Origin: Holothuria scabra
Lineage: Eukaryota > Echinodermata > Holothuroidea > Aspidochirotida > Holothuriidae
Assembly: GCA_037179385.1 (NCBI GenBank)
Contig: CM074193.1
Location: 7,771,547-7,835,546, forward strand
Direction of reading: 5' to 3'
Length of the DNA stretch: 64,000 bases
In this document: positions 33,798 through 46,990 of the stretch, piece by piece
How the letters are laid out: each line of letters starts with the position of its first letter
Numbering within the stretch: the first letter of the stretch is position 1
Program-made: the position numbers and the translations under genes
The notes under the pieces: model-generated
What the model saw: only the letters and a program-made list of their open reading frames with translations
Told to the model about the DNA's origin: nothing
Databases searched by the model: none

Positions 33798-34198
33798 AAT
33801 TAGAGAATAAAGGGGAAATATCAACCACATGAGACAAAGGACAGTTCTCCCCTATACTCTTTCCGAAAATTTAACTTATAGCAAGTCTTCCCTCTCAGCG
33901 CTTGTGTAGTTTTAAAGTATTCTTTGATCTTCTCTGTATTGTGATTTCACTATCATGTCTTATGCACAGCGCCACTGCGAACAATCCACCTTCATCAAGT
34001 ATCGGAGCATAGCGCTGCGGATTTTTTTTTTTTTGGGGGGGGGGGGGGGATATAACTCCCGGATCACCGGAAATGACATCTCTGTCAAATGTCATCTCAT
34101 TTACACTGCATTTCTTCACTTTGTTTACACCTTACACCATCCCTACAAATAGAGCTAGCTTTAATACGTTGAAACTGAATTTACGTTTTTGGTTATAT
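33798..34198. other. Intergenic with a T12-G15 run
   Basis: A run of T followed by about 15 G lies at 34022-34049. Nothing coding recognised. Confidence 0.5.
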
Positions 34199-34338
<140 letters not shown>

Positions 34339-35964
34339 AATTAAAAACAACCCTAAACATTTTTTGTAACTTCCGCGACAATATCCCATTATTTCGGACA
34401 AGGTGTTGTGGAAGAATATAAAGAAAGTCTGAGTAGAAAATGTTTTCTAAGCAAAATCTGTCAGAATCCGCAATCCTTTTACATTTTCATAGAATTTTAA
34501 CCATGAATGCAATTTTTGTTTGTTTTTCGAGCAAATTTTGTGAAAGTATTTGCACATGCTTACGAGTTTTCTGTGTAAGTAAAAACAAAACCAAATTTGT
34601 TAAGACAGAAATAGTTGTCCGAATTTTTCTCAGGCCGTACCCAATATTCCGGTCGTGAGGAAGTTTGGGGAGCAGTCTTCCCTGAATGCGCCCCTGTCTC
34701 TCACGCCTAAAATTTAGAACTGAGGTATCATCGTATTGCCAATTGATCTGAAAATATGAAACTGCCTACTGTAAAATTGTTTTTAATTTGTAACAACGTA
34801 AAGAAAATCACAAAATGATGTACAAAAGAGAAGACAAAATGACTAATCTACGAACGTAAAAAATAAGCCTGTGAAATCTTAGACTGGCCTCTAAATTCGC
34901 CCTGAAAAATATGATGGCAGTTACCGAAACGATTAGCAAAAGACCGAAAATGGCACCAGCTAGAAAACTTTCCGTTATTTATTCAACCGTTTCAACCCAA
35001 ACCCTTTCAAACCAAGCTTGTTCATACCAATACATATTTTATTTTTGCATCAACCAGTTGGAACCATGTCACATACACCATCCAGTTCGTAGCCTATACA
35101 CCTATACACAACGAGTTTACAACAAAAATCCTATGTGCATTGCTAACAGCTATAGGTGCCTAACTTGACAATACATAACCTGAGGGAGCCTTGACAATTA
35201 TTTACATTATCATTTTCATCTATTTTCGATGCATCATCTTGTCTCCTTTGAGATAAAACCAGTAAAGAGTGTGGATAGAAGAGTGTCGATGACGTCAAAC
35301 GTCACAAACGCGGCAGATGTACGATAAAACTTCTCCCTGGTGAGATATGCTACCTTGATAAGTACTTTGAGAAAAATGAGGTATATTTGAACTGGAAATT
35401 AATTTAGTCATAACCCGTCAAAAAGGCAGTCACATGTAAAGATCTGACATTTCTAATTCTCAATTTAGCTGTTTAAAGCGTACAGAGGACGTAGTATAAT
35501 ATAACCATACAAGGTAATAATTTGTCGACAACTTTCGACCATGGTTATGTACTACAAAAATTGACATGTTCTGTTAAAACATTTGAAATAATTACCCTGT
35601 TATTTAAATTTTAAACATTACATTAATGCATATCTGCAGATTTAAGTACAGCACTAAAAGGTACCATGACGAATTTATATAATAAATTTTGATGAAAGGT
35701 TCTGCAACTGTGAGGTTGTTGAAATTTCACAAAAAATGGCATTTTTTTAACAGTCTTAAAAATCATTGATCACGACTTTCCTAAATGTCGCGATTTCTAT
35801 TATTGAATATGTGTAAACCTGCAAAGCCATTTCAGTCCATAAAGTTATAGAATAATAAAAGATTCTTACATCAAAAAATTACTTTGAAAAGTAAATGTAT
35901 TATGGGGTTTTTTTTTCAAAACGACCCATACTTCGACTTCAATGATTTGTAATAAAAAAGGATT
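34339..35964. other. Intergenic, no supported feature
   Basis: AT-rich; short frames only. Confidence 0.5.
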
Positions 35965-36223
35965 TCTTGAAGGGCAAGAGCAGTCCCCATCTTGATGTAA
36001 TGCAGTAGACTGTCCTCTTTATCATTTTCTCTTGAGAGTCATTTGACAATATTTTTCTTCTCAAATGTGAAATGAATATAAGTAAGTGATGGATCTGCTT
36101 CGAATGTGCAATATTGAACTTAAATATTATGAAGGATGCTTTGAAGGGAAATAAGAAGAAAATTGCGAGAAATTTATTTGCTGATTGAAAACAACTTTGA
36201 GGCGACTGGTTTTGTCCCTTGAA
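35965..36223. mobile_element. MITE family A, copy 4
   Basis: CTTGAAGGGCAAGAGCAGTC at the left, GGCGACTGGTTTTGTCCCTTG at the right. Shares the GATGCTTTGAAGGGAAATAAG centre. Tips have drifted from TTAA. Confidence 0.75.
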
Positions 36224-37274
36224 ACGAAAACAATGAATCATACAAGCGCGATATTGTAGACATCAGACCAAATTAAGAAAATAAAGAGCATAATAGGACA
36301 TCACACCGGATTGGTTTTTAGCGAAATATCTATAACTGAAGTCTAGTCAGTGGGACGCAGTTAGTACAACCGTTTTCAGACTTTGTAACCCCAGACGCGT
36401 AGCCAGGAGTTTGTCATGACAAGGGTTTTCAGGGTGTTACATGAGGAGCGGTCTGAGGGAAATGATTGACCCCTTCACATCGGGGAAAATCGGCTTTTAG
36501 GAGGTCTCTACATGCGAAATAGTGTCATATTTGTGCTCATTAAATTTACCATGGTTACTTTTTGTCATAATCTGTTTACCCTTGTACTCTCTTCCTGACT
36601 AGTATAAGAACGGGAGGGGGAGGGAAGAAGAGAACCTCCCTGACCCTGGTTATGTATACTTTGTGGTCTTATTCATATAAATACCACTTACATGTACCGG
36701 TACTCAAAATAAGCAATATTCAGATCACTTGGAAACTAGGAACAGTCCGAATGGTACCTAACCAACGTGTATTGTCTTCCTGGTCACTCGCATACATCGG
36801 ACGAAAACCTTGCACACTCTCATACACACACACACTCAAAAACAAATAAAAGAGCAAAACCAAGACCCCCCCCCAAAAAAATAAATAAATAAATAAAAAA
36901 TAAAGACAAAAACAAACAAACAAAATCGACCACACTTAACACTGGTGTGACATGCTGGGGCAGACGCGTCGGCTACTTTGGTCAAACAAAAAGTTATCGT
37001 TCATGTCAGTCAGTCAGGAGAGGCCGAAAGAAACTATTAGACCTACTCATATATCGGGGTTAAACTACACATCTTTGTATTAAAGTATAGTTCAATTGCT
37101 AACACATTAAGGCAGTAAGAGCAATTTTCACAGTGACAAATGATAAAATAAAGATCGACCATCTTAAGATATTTAGAGAAATAGATTGGATACCCTAAAA
37201 TTAAAGAGGTTCGAAATTCTGCTTCTCACAAAGGATTTTAGGCTCGTTATACCAATATAGTTCTAAAAATAAAT
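36224..37274. other. Intergenic, a lone transposon end and simple repeats
   Basis: GACGCGTAGCCAGGAG at about 36396 resembles a CAGTGGCGTAGC end, with no clear partner. (TAAA)n and A-rich simple sequence at 36880-36925. Confidence 0.45.
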
Positions 37275-37570
37275 AGAGCGAACTTTCACTCGTTAAAAGA
37301 CTGAGAAATTGCAAGTTCACTACAAAAGAGTCAAAATTAACTCTAAAAAAGAGTAATTTAAAGTTCACCCCAGAAGACTGAATTTTCACTTGTTATTTAG
37401 TTTCTACAGGGACCACTCTTAAAAAGAGTGATCCTCGGTGGCACTCGTCACAGAGTGATTTTCACCCTTCTTGGAGCGAATATCACTCCTTTTGGAGTGA
37501 ATTTCACTCTTCTCTATTAACTCATACTCCAATTAAGAAGATCACACTTTTCACTCCATCGGAGTGCGAC
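37275..37570. repeat. AGTGAA foldback repeat, copy 2 (diverged)
   Basis: Starts GAGCGAACTTTCACTCGTT, passes a centre CCACTCTTAAAAAGAGTG-TCCTCGGTGGCACTCG, and ends TTTTCACTCCATCGGAGTGCG. The same TTCACTC / GAGTGAA building blocks and centre as 1-354, with more mismatches between arms. Confidence 0.75.
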
Positions 37571-39229
37571 TACGTTCCCGCTTTTGTTTTAAGTGTGTAC
37601 ATGTCCTTAGTTAAGGATACAAGGGTGTCGTCACTAAATAATCATAATCTAGAAATTATTGCACCAATGCATTTTACATCTCATCCAAGGAATGCACTCT
37701 CTCCCTACCCTTTCTCTCCTCTTCACGACCTTGTCTGGCTATGAGCCTATATAGCTCTCACACTCATTCGCATTGAAGGTCTAATTTTCATTTTCTACAG
37801 CAGCCTAAAGGGCTGGTCGGTCTGTGCGAAGATATATAACTGTTTGAGATATCACTAGAGGAATGACGTCTTGTTTTCCACAACTTTATGTCTGGGCGTA
37901 CTTTAAAACTTCTTCCAAAATCCTGTCAAAGTTCCCCAACTTTCTGGTGTCACTGGGATTAATTTATTACTACAACGTATAATAACATATTTCACGTGTC
38001 ATTACAGTGAAGAGAACCGTCTCAGTTATAGAGGGGCTCGTCAGTCCGATCAGGGAGTTGTTACAGCAACTCACTCGTCCAATGCAAATAGGCCTACACT
38101 GATGTATATAGTTTAGGGCTTATATCCTTTATCTATCAAAATGATTCATTTTGTCATGACTGATGTGACAAATAAAAAAAAACACTCCCAGACCTCACCC
38201 ATACTTCACTCAAATACGCAAAAGAATATTTCTAATAGTAATAAAAGCCGTGTATAATAGTATAGTAAGTAATGCCAGACCACATACTTATTCTTTTCAT
38301 GAATTTATAATTAAAGTGAATCACTTGTTTGTCTGTGTACTCATTGCTTTTAGGTCATGTAAACAATATTCCAAGGTGACTTGCTAATTTAAATAACACA
38401 CACTGAGGTGCCATACTGTAGGATAATCATAATAAAATTTGTTACATGTTTACTCAGTACGGGCAGCTAGTGCGTGCATGGAATAATCACTTACTGAAAT
38501 CAGAAATCCCTGCTTGATCTCAATCGTGAAGCACTTTCACAGGTTTTAAGAAAATAAGGTTTCTGCTACTTATCATGGTTTTGACTCCATTTTATTGGCG
38601 AATGGAAAATATCTCGAATATACTTAAAGTCGACAGAGAAGTTTAATGGATCACAGTGTACTGAGGCGGTAAATGTCAAGTGTACCCTCCTTAGGTGAAA
38701 AAATAAACATACCGGAAAGAGGGCGCCCTATGAGAATACTGACTATGATTTTGTACAGACCTAACAGCTTATCAAAGGTAACTTTGTCGTCAATGGTTGC
38801 AGGTGGTGATCTTTCAACCATGGAGCTACTACCCAATAAATTAACTCCATATTTCAACTTGGCGTAGTCTGCGGCACGTACTACAACTGTGTGAATTGGT
38901 GGAATGTTGTTTACGAATTTGTGATAGTTTCAGTAAAGCTGAGGTCACAATACAATTCGGACCGGATTCCGATTTTTGCGAGTTTTTGTTTTGGTCGGAA
39001 AGAGCCAAACATTTGCCAACGAGTGTAAAGACATGATTTTGCATCTGATGTCTATGAAAAGAAGTGTTACCTTTAAACTTACTATAAACAAAAAACCTTA
39101 TGTTATCAATGATCACCTGACCAAATAAAACCAAATATAAGTGTCAACAACTTCAAAAAGGCTTTCCGAGGGTCAAATTCCTACATGACAAAAGTCGAAG
39201 TTCACATATTTTTTACTGCAGAAAGAAGT
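37571..39229. other. Intergenic, no supported feature
   Basis: Minus frames at 38651-38857 and 38841-39134 lie downstream of the LINE remnant on its strand but show no motif I can place in a reverse transcriptase or its C-terminal region. Confidence 0.45.
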
Positions 39230-39239
39230 TCCGACAGAA

Positions 39240-40560
39240 TATGGCAATGATCATCACTAGGGCAGGAAACCCCAAGCATATGAGCCGGCCCTTCAAGTTG
39301 GTGACCGTGAAATTAAAATCAGAAACAAAATAGAGGATGGGCAGTGTATGGACTCAACGGGAGGAGTGCGGGCTTGGATAGAATGATGGTCAAACCTGAC
39401 GTGTTGAAGTTGGTTTAAGATATACAGAGACTCCCCGAGAAAAAAAATGTAGTGTCATCGGTGTACTGCATTATTTTTACTTCAGTATCACCTTATCGAA
39501 TACCAATGATATCAAATTGTGTATATTTTGTTCATCTGTTGTCAGACCCTACTGTGAGAGGGAGTTCAAAGCATTGCCAGATGTGACAAAACGAAATATG
39601 CGGTTCCGAAAATTTATTCTACCGTAGCGGCTACTCAGCTCTTTTAAAACACGAGAGGGGTTTTTTTTTTGTATCAAAGGTTCAGTTTAATTTATCAAAC
39701 GTCTTTTCAAAATCTAATAGTGACAAGTTCCACCGTAAATTACTAAACGTGCGTGTTCCATTAAACCTGTGGCAAATCTTATACTCTCCCCAATGAATGC
39801 ACCTTTTTGTTTTGGGAGCGAATGACACAACGGACGATAGCTCGTTTTCAAGTATAGTCTAGAGACAATCACCGCAGCAGCAATTTTGTAGCCCGAGATT
39901 GGACGATATTTTTGTAAAAGCGCGTCAACCTTGTTACCCTGTAAATTACCTTGCAAAATTTAATGATTCTAATACAAATTGTTCTCTAGTGAATTCCAAA
40001 CTCTTTCATAAAAGTTTACAGAGATACCATCTGCCTGGAGCTTTGTCTTTTCATCAATGTTAGAGCTCGAAAGCATCCATCCAGAATAAGGCCACCTTTA
40101 CAAGACTGAAAATCTTAATTCTCACTGTCCTGGATTAAGAGCCCCTCAAAAAAAGGTTGGGGACTGCAATTCCTATATGTGGGATTTGAAGCCCCAATTT
40201 CTTCAACAATACTTCTCTTTTCTGCTCACAAAAATACCATTTTCCTTTTCAATTTCAAAATTGAATTGTGTGACTTGTTCCAGATTGAAACATATTTTCG
40301 CCTTCTTCCAACCATCGTGCACGGGAGTTGATGACTGTGCCCCTTCAGTTTGCACTCATAATATAACAGCAGTTCGTTTAGAGCTTCCGTACGTTCAATT
40401 GCTGTTCCATTTCTATACAACTGCAAGGTCGGTAATATTTTAAATAAGTTCGTTCTTTTTTATTGCATCTCTTTTGCCCTTTTCGTAGCAAATTTCTTTC
40501 TTTGCTTTACGAATATTTTCAAATCTTTCCATCAAACTAAAGGGTCATGTTAAGTGTTTC
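39240..40560 (-). pseudogene. Decayed L1-like non-LTR retrotransposon reverse transcriptase
   Basis: On the minus strand the ordered hallmarks of an L1/Tx1-type reverse transcriptase appear in different frames. From upstream down they are: WLEEGENMF near 40310 (the W-EEGE-N-F motif before the RT domain); ADGISVNFYERVWNSL near 40010 (G-DGIP-EFYK-FW type); LLQKYRPIS followed by QKGAFIGESIRFATGLMEHA within 39714-39956; LLDFEKTFDK at 39691-39720 (catalytic D, motif A); and QYTDDTTFF near 39450-39467, with YTDD in place of the usual FADD/YADD (motif C). Stops and frameshifts break the frame throughout, so it is inactive. The RNase H or endonuclease parts and the 3' end were not recognised. Confidence 0.82.
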
Positions 40561-41265
40561 CTTACAAATCAAGCTACTCGATTAACAAAATGTACTTAGA
40601 ATCATGCAAAGAGAATTGTTTGTTTTCTATTACATGGGTCTCTGCGAGCCTCCTGAAAACCAATCGTTTGACAAATGAATGAGTGGTCTGACGAAAAGCC
40701 CGGAGAAAAGGAATTATCTCTAAATGAAGAACATGCATTTACTGAGATCAGGAAATAATTAAGTGGAAAACCTAGGCTTACACTGGAGTCCCAGTGACTT
40801 CAGCAACAGGATTCTGTTCTCTTCAAATACGTACAAGATCATGTGAAAACATTAAGTCAAATCATTTTTCCATGGCCCTTAAATTAGTTCTTGGATTCCC
40901 ATTTTTTAGAATATCTCGCCACGGCCTATTACTACCTCACCTCAGATGAGGCTCATGATTATACGAAGTAACCTAACAGGTGGATCAATGAGGCAAGGTC
41001 CAACAAAACTTGAAACTATCTAGAGCGGTCCATCTTTGCTGCAACTAGCGATCATTGACTACGAGTTAAGAGAGTAGCTACGTGCGTATAAGATCAGCCT
41101 AGCTTTTTACCTAGTCTAAGCTGTCGTGCAGGGCAAATGTCTGTTATCATTCACTTTTCGTTTCAGTGCTTAATGTTTCGCTGTTTTTTTTTTTTTAAAT
41201 TTGGCTGAAAGTTGATAGAGATGTTAGCAAAATCTTTATGCTGCAATCACTTTCGATACATTTGA
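40561..41265. other. Intergenic, no supported feature
   Basis: The left part may hold further decayed 5' LINE sequence on the minus strand (lysine/arginine-rich reading near 40480-40530). Nothing else recognised. Confidence 0.4.
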
Positions 41266-41330
41266 AAGTCATGTGACCTCGGTAATGGGACGTTGTATAA
41301 AGGCGTTAACTTCCCCACCAGTCTTTAACT
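41266..41330 (+). promoter_or_regulatory. Possible TATA-type core promoter
   Basis: GTCATGTGACC precedes TATAAAGG (41296-41303) by about 20 bases, and a pyrimidine-rich start-like CCACCAGTCTTT follows about 30 bases later. No first exon with a clear donor or start codon could be linked to it. Confidence 0.25.
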
Positions 41331-41894
41331 TTTGTTCTAAATCCTTCACATAGAAAGTTCAATTACTTCTGAACGATAGTTTAACTTCTCATTTATTGTC
41401 CTTATAACTTAAGCGAAAACAGTATTTCCTGAAAAAAATCTGGTTAATTAACTTGACAACTTTTTAGTTTTTTGATCACCTCTTCGCAAAGATACGGGTC
41501 GTTCCATTGTACAGATAAGGATATATTTAATTGTAAAACATTTGTACGATAGAGCTGCAAGTAGGTTGCTGATGGTAATCGCTAATGCTGACTACAGTTT
41601 ATTACATCGTTGCGTATACTGACTACGAGAAATGTTATTGTAACTAGTGAGTTAGCAAAATATGTATTGCTTATAGGCTATTTTTGTTGCTTCCCCCGAC
41701 GAATACTTTGTGCAAAACGACTATAAGTTTGTGCGATTTCATGTAGACTAAGGTTGTGATCAGAATACCCTTGGTCTTGCTGTACAATAATGAAAACCGA
41801 AGACACCTGTGACAAGGGTGCGTCAATCTGATTTGTGGATGACAGGAGAACCCTGGATCTTGTCCCGGACCCGACGCATGGCAGTTAACCTTCA
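41331..41894. other. Intergenic, no supported feature
   Basis: No conserved coding seen. Confidence 0.5.
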
Positions 41895-41902
41895 CAGCAG
41901 GT

Positions 41903-43953
41903 CAGGGGTGGCGCCAGCGTGGGGGGGGGGGGTTACGCCCCTCCCCCCGTCGGGGAACACTGGCCTCCCGCCGGGGAAGGTCGCCGTTTTCGTCGGGGAG
42001 GCCTAAAAAATAATAATAATAATAAAAAAAACCTACAAGGACTGAAGTTACTGGATGAGCGAGTTTGGACATTTATTAATTTTGAAATGCTATTTCAATA
42101 CATATCGGAATCGATTTTAAATCACTTCTTTGTAGCTCTGTTGTACCTTATTCCATGTACCTTGTCCTATCTCCTCCCGTCGGGGAAGGACTGAATTTAT
42201 TTTTTTCGGACGGCCTAGGAAAGGAAAAACTAAGTTACTGAATGAATGATCATGAACTGTTTTTCTTCTTCTTTATAAACTTTTCTTCTTTTGTAGCGCT
42301 ATTTTAATACGTATCTGCATCGGTTTAAATCACTTTTTACTAGCTCTGCTTATGAAGAAGTGATAAACACCGCCTCATCCCATCTTCAATCCGTGCGCGC
42401 GATGCCATACAAAGGCGCCGTCCTCCCCTGTTGATGAGAAAATCCAGTTTCGTCGGGGAGCCTTCATCTACCGACCCACGATAAAAGGTGTGGGCCTGAT
42501 AAACTTAGTCACCGGGACGATCTTTTCTATTTTGCTTACTAAAAGACCAGATTCTTCAACGAAACTCAAAATTCCAAAATTAAAATTAGTCCTTACAAAA
42601 TCGGACGAGAGGTTGTTCATGTGCATGCAGTGTCCAGTGGTCTGCCATCTAGCCTGTCTGACAGCCGAATTCTAGCAACGGTAATGAAAATCAACCATGT
42701 TTTCAGCTACACATAATGATAAACAGTTAGTTTGAGAATGTCTCTGCACAAGTCTGACTGAAAATTCATTTGAAGCCACCTTGCAACGTGACATATTTTC
42801 AATACGTTTGAAGTAAAATAATTTTGGGTAGTTCAGGCAGCCACGTAGAAAATTTCATCTTTTTCAGTGGACTTCTTATTGCGGAAAAGCTCAAAATATT
42901 GACTGCTTTGTTTTTAGTTACGAGCCCAGGAGATGTCATTTCCTGCTTTCTCGGGGTTCTCAATTTTCAAATTTTTCTCTGCGCTCCACTTAGATAGACT
43001 TTCGAGCAGGATTACATTTTTCGGACAAAAAAGACAACTCTGACCCCTTCCATACTGAAACGTTCCCGTACGCCTATGCCAATACATAAAATATAAAACT
43101 ATAAACATATGGGAAGCCAAACTTTTTCCGCGGGAAAATTTTCCAATATGGTCTGAGTGCCTTAATCTGCATGATGATATTCGGTAAACCCCAACAAACT
43201 ACAGATCACCCTACTTAATTTTTCTATAAGAAGGAAAGATTCTTCCATAAAACCCCCAAATTTGTCATAAAATTACTATTTTCTCCAGTATAAGCTTCAG
43301 TTTGTTAGAAGTGGCAAAAGTTTCCAATTTCGATGGATGGTCCATACAACAAATAATCAAAGCCAAATCTGTTAATAACCCTAACATTATACCTAATTTT
43401 TCTGTTGAAAGGCATATCACTTAATAACAAACCCAATTTTTTCATTATAATCTTACCGAAAAAACAAACTTTCTCTCATTCAATTCCAAAATTTCTTCAA
43501 TAAAATAAGCTCCTAATTTCAAACCTTCGTTCAAAAAGGGGAAAAACTTTTTGAGCGAACTAATAGTCTCGTCTTGAAGCCTTAGTACGCAGGCCTAGTA
43601 TGGTTAAATATGTAATCCCAAATGAATTTCAGTTTTCGCCTATATAAAGTTTTTTATTTTGCCCATATGAAATACGGATTCTTCAATAAGCACCCCAACT
43701 TTTTAATGATCTTTACAAAAGCCAAATTTCTTTCCAAAATTTTAAACTTTTCCTTCAAAAAAAAAAAAAAACTCCATATTTTTAGTATTTCTTAAAAAGT
43801 AAGCCAAAAATTTCGGCGGGCTACGCGCGCCTCGGATCCTGCAAAATCACGTCTCACCGGGCCTAACTCATCTCTTTTGTCGGGGCTTTGAAAAGCTGCC
43901 CCCCTGTCGGGGAGCTTGGCCCCCCTGTCGGGCAAATCCTGGCGCCACCTCTG
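41903..43953. mobile_element. hAT-like element with perfect 8-bp duplication and sub-terminal GTCGGGGA words
   Basis: Ends CAGGGGTGGCGCCAG and CTGGCGCCACCTCTG are inverted repeats. CAGCAGGT flanks both sides (41895-41902, 43954-43961). The word GTCGGGGA or GTCGGGG recurs near both ends (for example 41950, 41993, 42179, 42454, 43879, 43908), like the transposase-binding sub-terminal repeats known in hAT elements. There is no transposase-sized frame in 2.05 kb, so it is non-autonomous. Confidence 0.88.
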
Positions 43954-43961
43954 CAGCAGGT

Positions 43962-44739
43962 ATCGAATATGTATCTGTTATTGAAATATATATATCGAGT
44001 GGAATCAAAGTTGTTTTGAGTAAAAAAAAGTGCACGAAGATGAAACTACACAAATACCAAACACAATGTTCTTTTCTGAGAAGCAAACAAAAAGAACCAA
44101 AGTCACGAATCCGACTCTTTGTTGTATATGGTCTTTTGTTCAGTCTATCACATAAATCCTGTCTTTTGTTCCACTACCAATATTCCAACAACCCAAAAGC
44201 ACCCCAATATATACAATTGAAATACATGTTTTTCAGTTCTAAACGCAGCCACCAGAGTTTGTTCTATCCAGAAGGCTTTGACTTTCCAGGTAACTGCAAA
44301 TATTTTAACTTGTTTATCCAATTTCAAAATTTTGCCGAAGAAAAGCAGGATAACCAATGCAATTAAACATTATTTGGGTATGTGGACTATTGAATGGAGT
44401 ATTTTTTAATGCATTTGGTTAGGTAAGATGGACTTTTACAGGCCAGTTTGTAACCAATTGGGTTAAGTCAGGCAGACCAGGCCTTTTTACAAGTTATGGC
44501 TCACTGACTTGTTTTTTCCCACAGCACTGCTTATGATGAGCACCAAGCAGTAGGTTCCAATTTTAAAGTCTCACGTAGGACCCTGACAGGAGTGCAAGAC
44601 GGCCAATCTAACCACTTGACGGCAGTCGATCTATTTTTTAATAGAAAAATAAATATGCACGTACATGTGAAATTTAATACACAAAGAGAAAAATTTTCTC
44701 ATAATTTGATTGCGAAAAAAAAAATAGACTCATCCTTAC
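43962..44739. other. Intergenic, no supported gene
   Basis: A 116-codon plus frame (44016-44366) and a 69-codon minus frame overlap; neither is recognisable and they contradict each other. Confidence 0.4.
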
Positions 44740-45609
44740 TTAAGTGTAATCTTTGTAAAAATAAAGGAAGCTACAAAAAAAACTTTGTGTTCCATAAAAG
44801 TTGAAATAAGATGTACCCCGGAAAACAGAACTCATAAAACTGAGTTGGTAATTATTTATATTGCCTGATCTATGTGACACGCGAGGTAAAGATTTTAGTT
44901 TCTTTTTGATTGCTTCGATATCAGAAAAATGGCTTTTTATAAGCTGGCCGATTGTCATAACAGTGACGTTTTGTTGCATCTTTGAACATCTTTTGGAGGT
45001 GATTTCGACTGCCAAGGTTGTGAGGCTCCCGCCTTCTACTATTTAGGGTGGTAATTAGTACATTCGGTCGAGTTGTAATAACGTAAGAGCGAATCTCCAC
45101 CTCATGTTACCGTGTAGCCTGACGGCAAAGTTCGCCCTCCCCGCCTCCCACGGATCGCTTTCCATGTACCTTTCCATTAGCATAAGAATGGTGTAGATAA
45201 GCAGAGTGAAATGCATTTCAATATGAAGGAGGCCCAGAAATGGTAGTCTCAGGAATAAATGAAAAACATTGCCTTGATCCATAAAACCGTGACCAAAGAT
45301 TTAAATTATAGCTATTATTTTGCAGGCAGCTATTTTTTGGCTAGGGTGGTGTGCGCTCCACTTTACATTCGTCCTTGCCTCCCCATATCATAGTTCTTGG
45401 TTATCCGCCTGCCGCTCTAGAAAATGGTCCCCAATATCTAAAACAGATTTCTGTGCTTGAAATAAGCCATGTCTAACTACTACCGGATTGTTTCTCAGTT
45501 TGTGGACCTTCAGGAGACGACAACCGGGTTCGAAAAAGTACACTAAAATGAAACTGTAAATTCCATCGTTTTTTTTCAAAAACGAATAAAGAGTACCAAC
45601 TACCAACAC
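44740..45609 (-). pseudogene. Possible decayed coding region, three collinear open stretches in one frame
   Basis: Three minus-strand open stretches (45609-45388, 45282-45055, 45015-44740) share the same frame across 870 bases, with only a handful of stops clustered between them. Readable parts are GCRLLKVHKLRNNPVVVRHG, AQKSVLDIGDHFLERQADN and NFAVRLHGNMRWRFALTLL. I do not recognise a family. It could be a degraded retrotransposon or gene, or chance. Confidence 0.27.
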
Positions 45610-46860
45610 TGAGAAATTAGGGTGGTCTTCTGTTTTCCTTACAAATCATCGACTACAACGTTTACAATTGAGTCAACTGATATATTTTATTCTTGTGTTA
45701 AAATTAATTATTTTCGTGAATGCCTATGCTATATTTAACTATAAGAGATAAGGTGTTCTGTTGAAGTCGGTCCAACAAAAGTAATTGCCTCGTCCGAGTC
45801 TATGTATTCCAATGAACTTATAAGTGCAGGGTTAGTGTTGTCGCGAAAAAAACTCCATCTAAACTATTAAATTCCGTCCAACCATGCATGGGGGAAGAGG
45901 GTGATTTTGAATTTTAGGCTATGAGATGCCCGCAAAGATAGGAAGTGTACCTATAAGTGCTTTGCAACCATTGTCAGATTGTGTAAATAACAACTAAATA
46001 AGCTAAATCGTCTCCAGCAATCTTGGAGACCGATTTGGCGTGGGTAGCTACGCTTTGTATATTGAACAACGAGTATATATGTCGGGGATAAAGTGATCTC
46101 CATAGGGTCATTAGCCCCCCCCCCCCCCAAGACTTATATAATTGTGAACTTCTTTGGGCAGAACCACTGAAACAAGGTACATTTTTCTAGTGCTCTGATC
46201 TTATTGTAAGCAGGTTCGTTGCTGAACAACTCGGAGACTGATTCTATTAGAAGAACCCAAACTTTCTTCCAAATTTGAACTGATCACACTTCAGTCAAAG
46301 AATTTTACTTCGGCCATACAGGTATCAGGCAATGACTAATGCAGTTATATCATTTGCTTTTTAAATTAAACTACTTCATGAATATTCCTGGAATTTAGGT
46401 TAGCCTACAGTCTCTGTTAACTCATCTAAGGTTTTAATTTTTACATTTGCTATGAAAAGTGTGATGTTTCCACTTTTATACTTTGCAGTTGTTAAAAACT
46501 TGAATGAGTGACGACCTTCTGAATATGGCAGAAAATAATGGCAGGTCATTTTACAGCTCATAAAGGCATTTTTTGTAATGTGACATTCATCGCCCTTTAC
46601 TTCTGATGCTGTTTTAGAATGAAAAGGTGGTTCGAAATTTTGGAAACAATTACACACGGAAAGGACAGGACCCATTAAGGTCTATCAAGGCATGCTTAGC
46701 ACGGGTCTGGTAAGGAAATTTACCCCGACATTAGCAGCGTGATCATGAGTTACTGGACCGTACAAACTACAGGGTGTTTTATTGATATCACAAACCCCCG
46801 CTTCTCCATGAAATACCGGAAAAAGCTGTACTGTAGATGAGAAGTCGCTGGTTATCGGCG
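45610..46860. other. Intergenic, no supported feature
   Basis: A C-run near 46117-46128; nothing coding recognised. Confidence 0.5.
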
Positions 46861-46884
46861 TGACGACTGTGGATATTTTACTCA

Positions 46885-46990
46885 GCTGTGGGCGTGGCTA
46901 ACCAAATATGACATCACGTGAAAGCCCTCTATCGTTGTTGGCCAATAGCATCATCGCTGAGCTGGATATGGTGCATTGATAACTATCGCA
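46885..46990 (+). promoter_or_regulatory. Candidate TATA-less promoter with GC/KLF, E-box and CCAAT motifs
   Basis: GTGGGCGTGGC at about 46886-46896, TGACATCACGTG at 46909-46920 (E-box CACGTG) and a CCAAT box at 46942-46946 on the plus strand cluster just ahead of a short exon-like stretch ending in a strong donor at 47129. The next recognisable plus-strand coding exons are the stefins, 7.7 kb downstream; linking them is inference. Confidence 0.35.

Noticed and set aside
39350..39420. Plus-strand phrase resembling an RT G-x-DG-x-P-E motif
   Set aside because: All other RT landmarks in this region are on the minus strand in proper order; the plus-strand resemblance is isolated.
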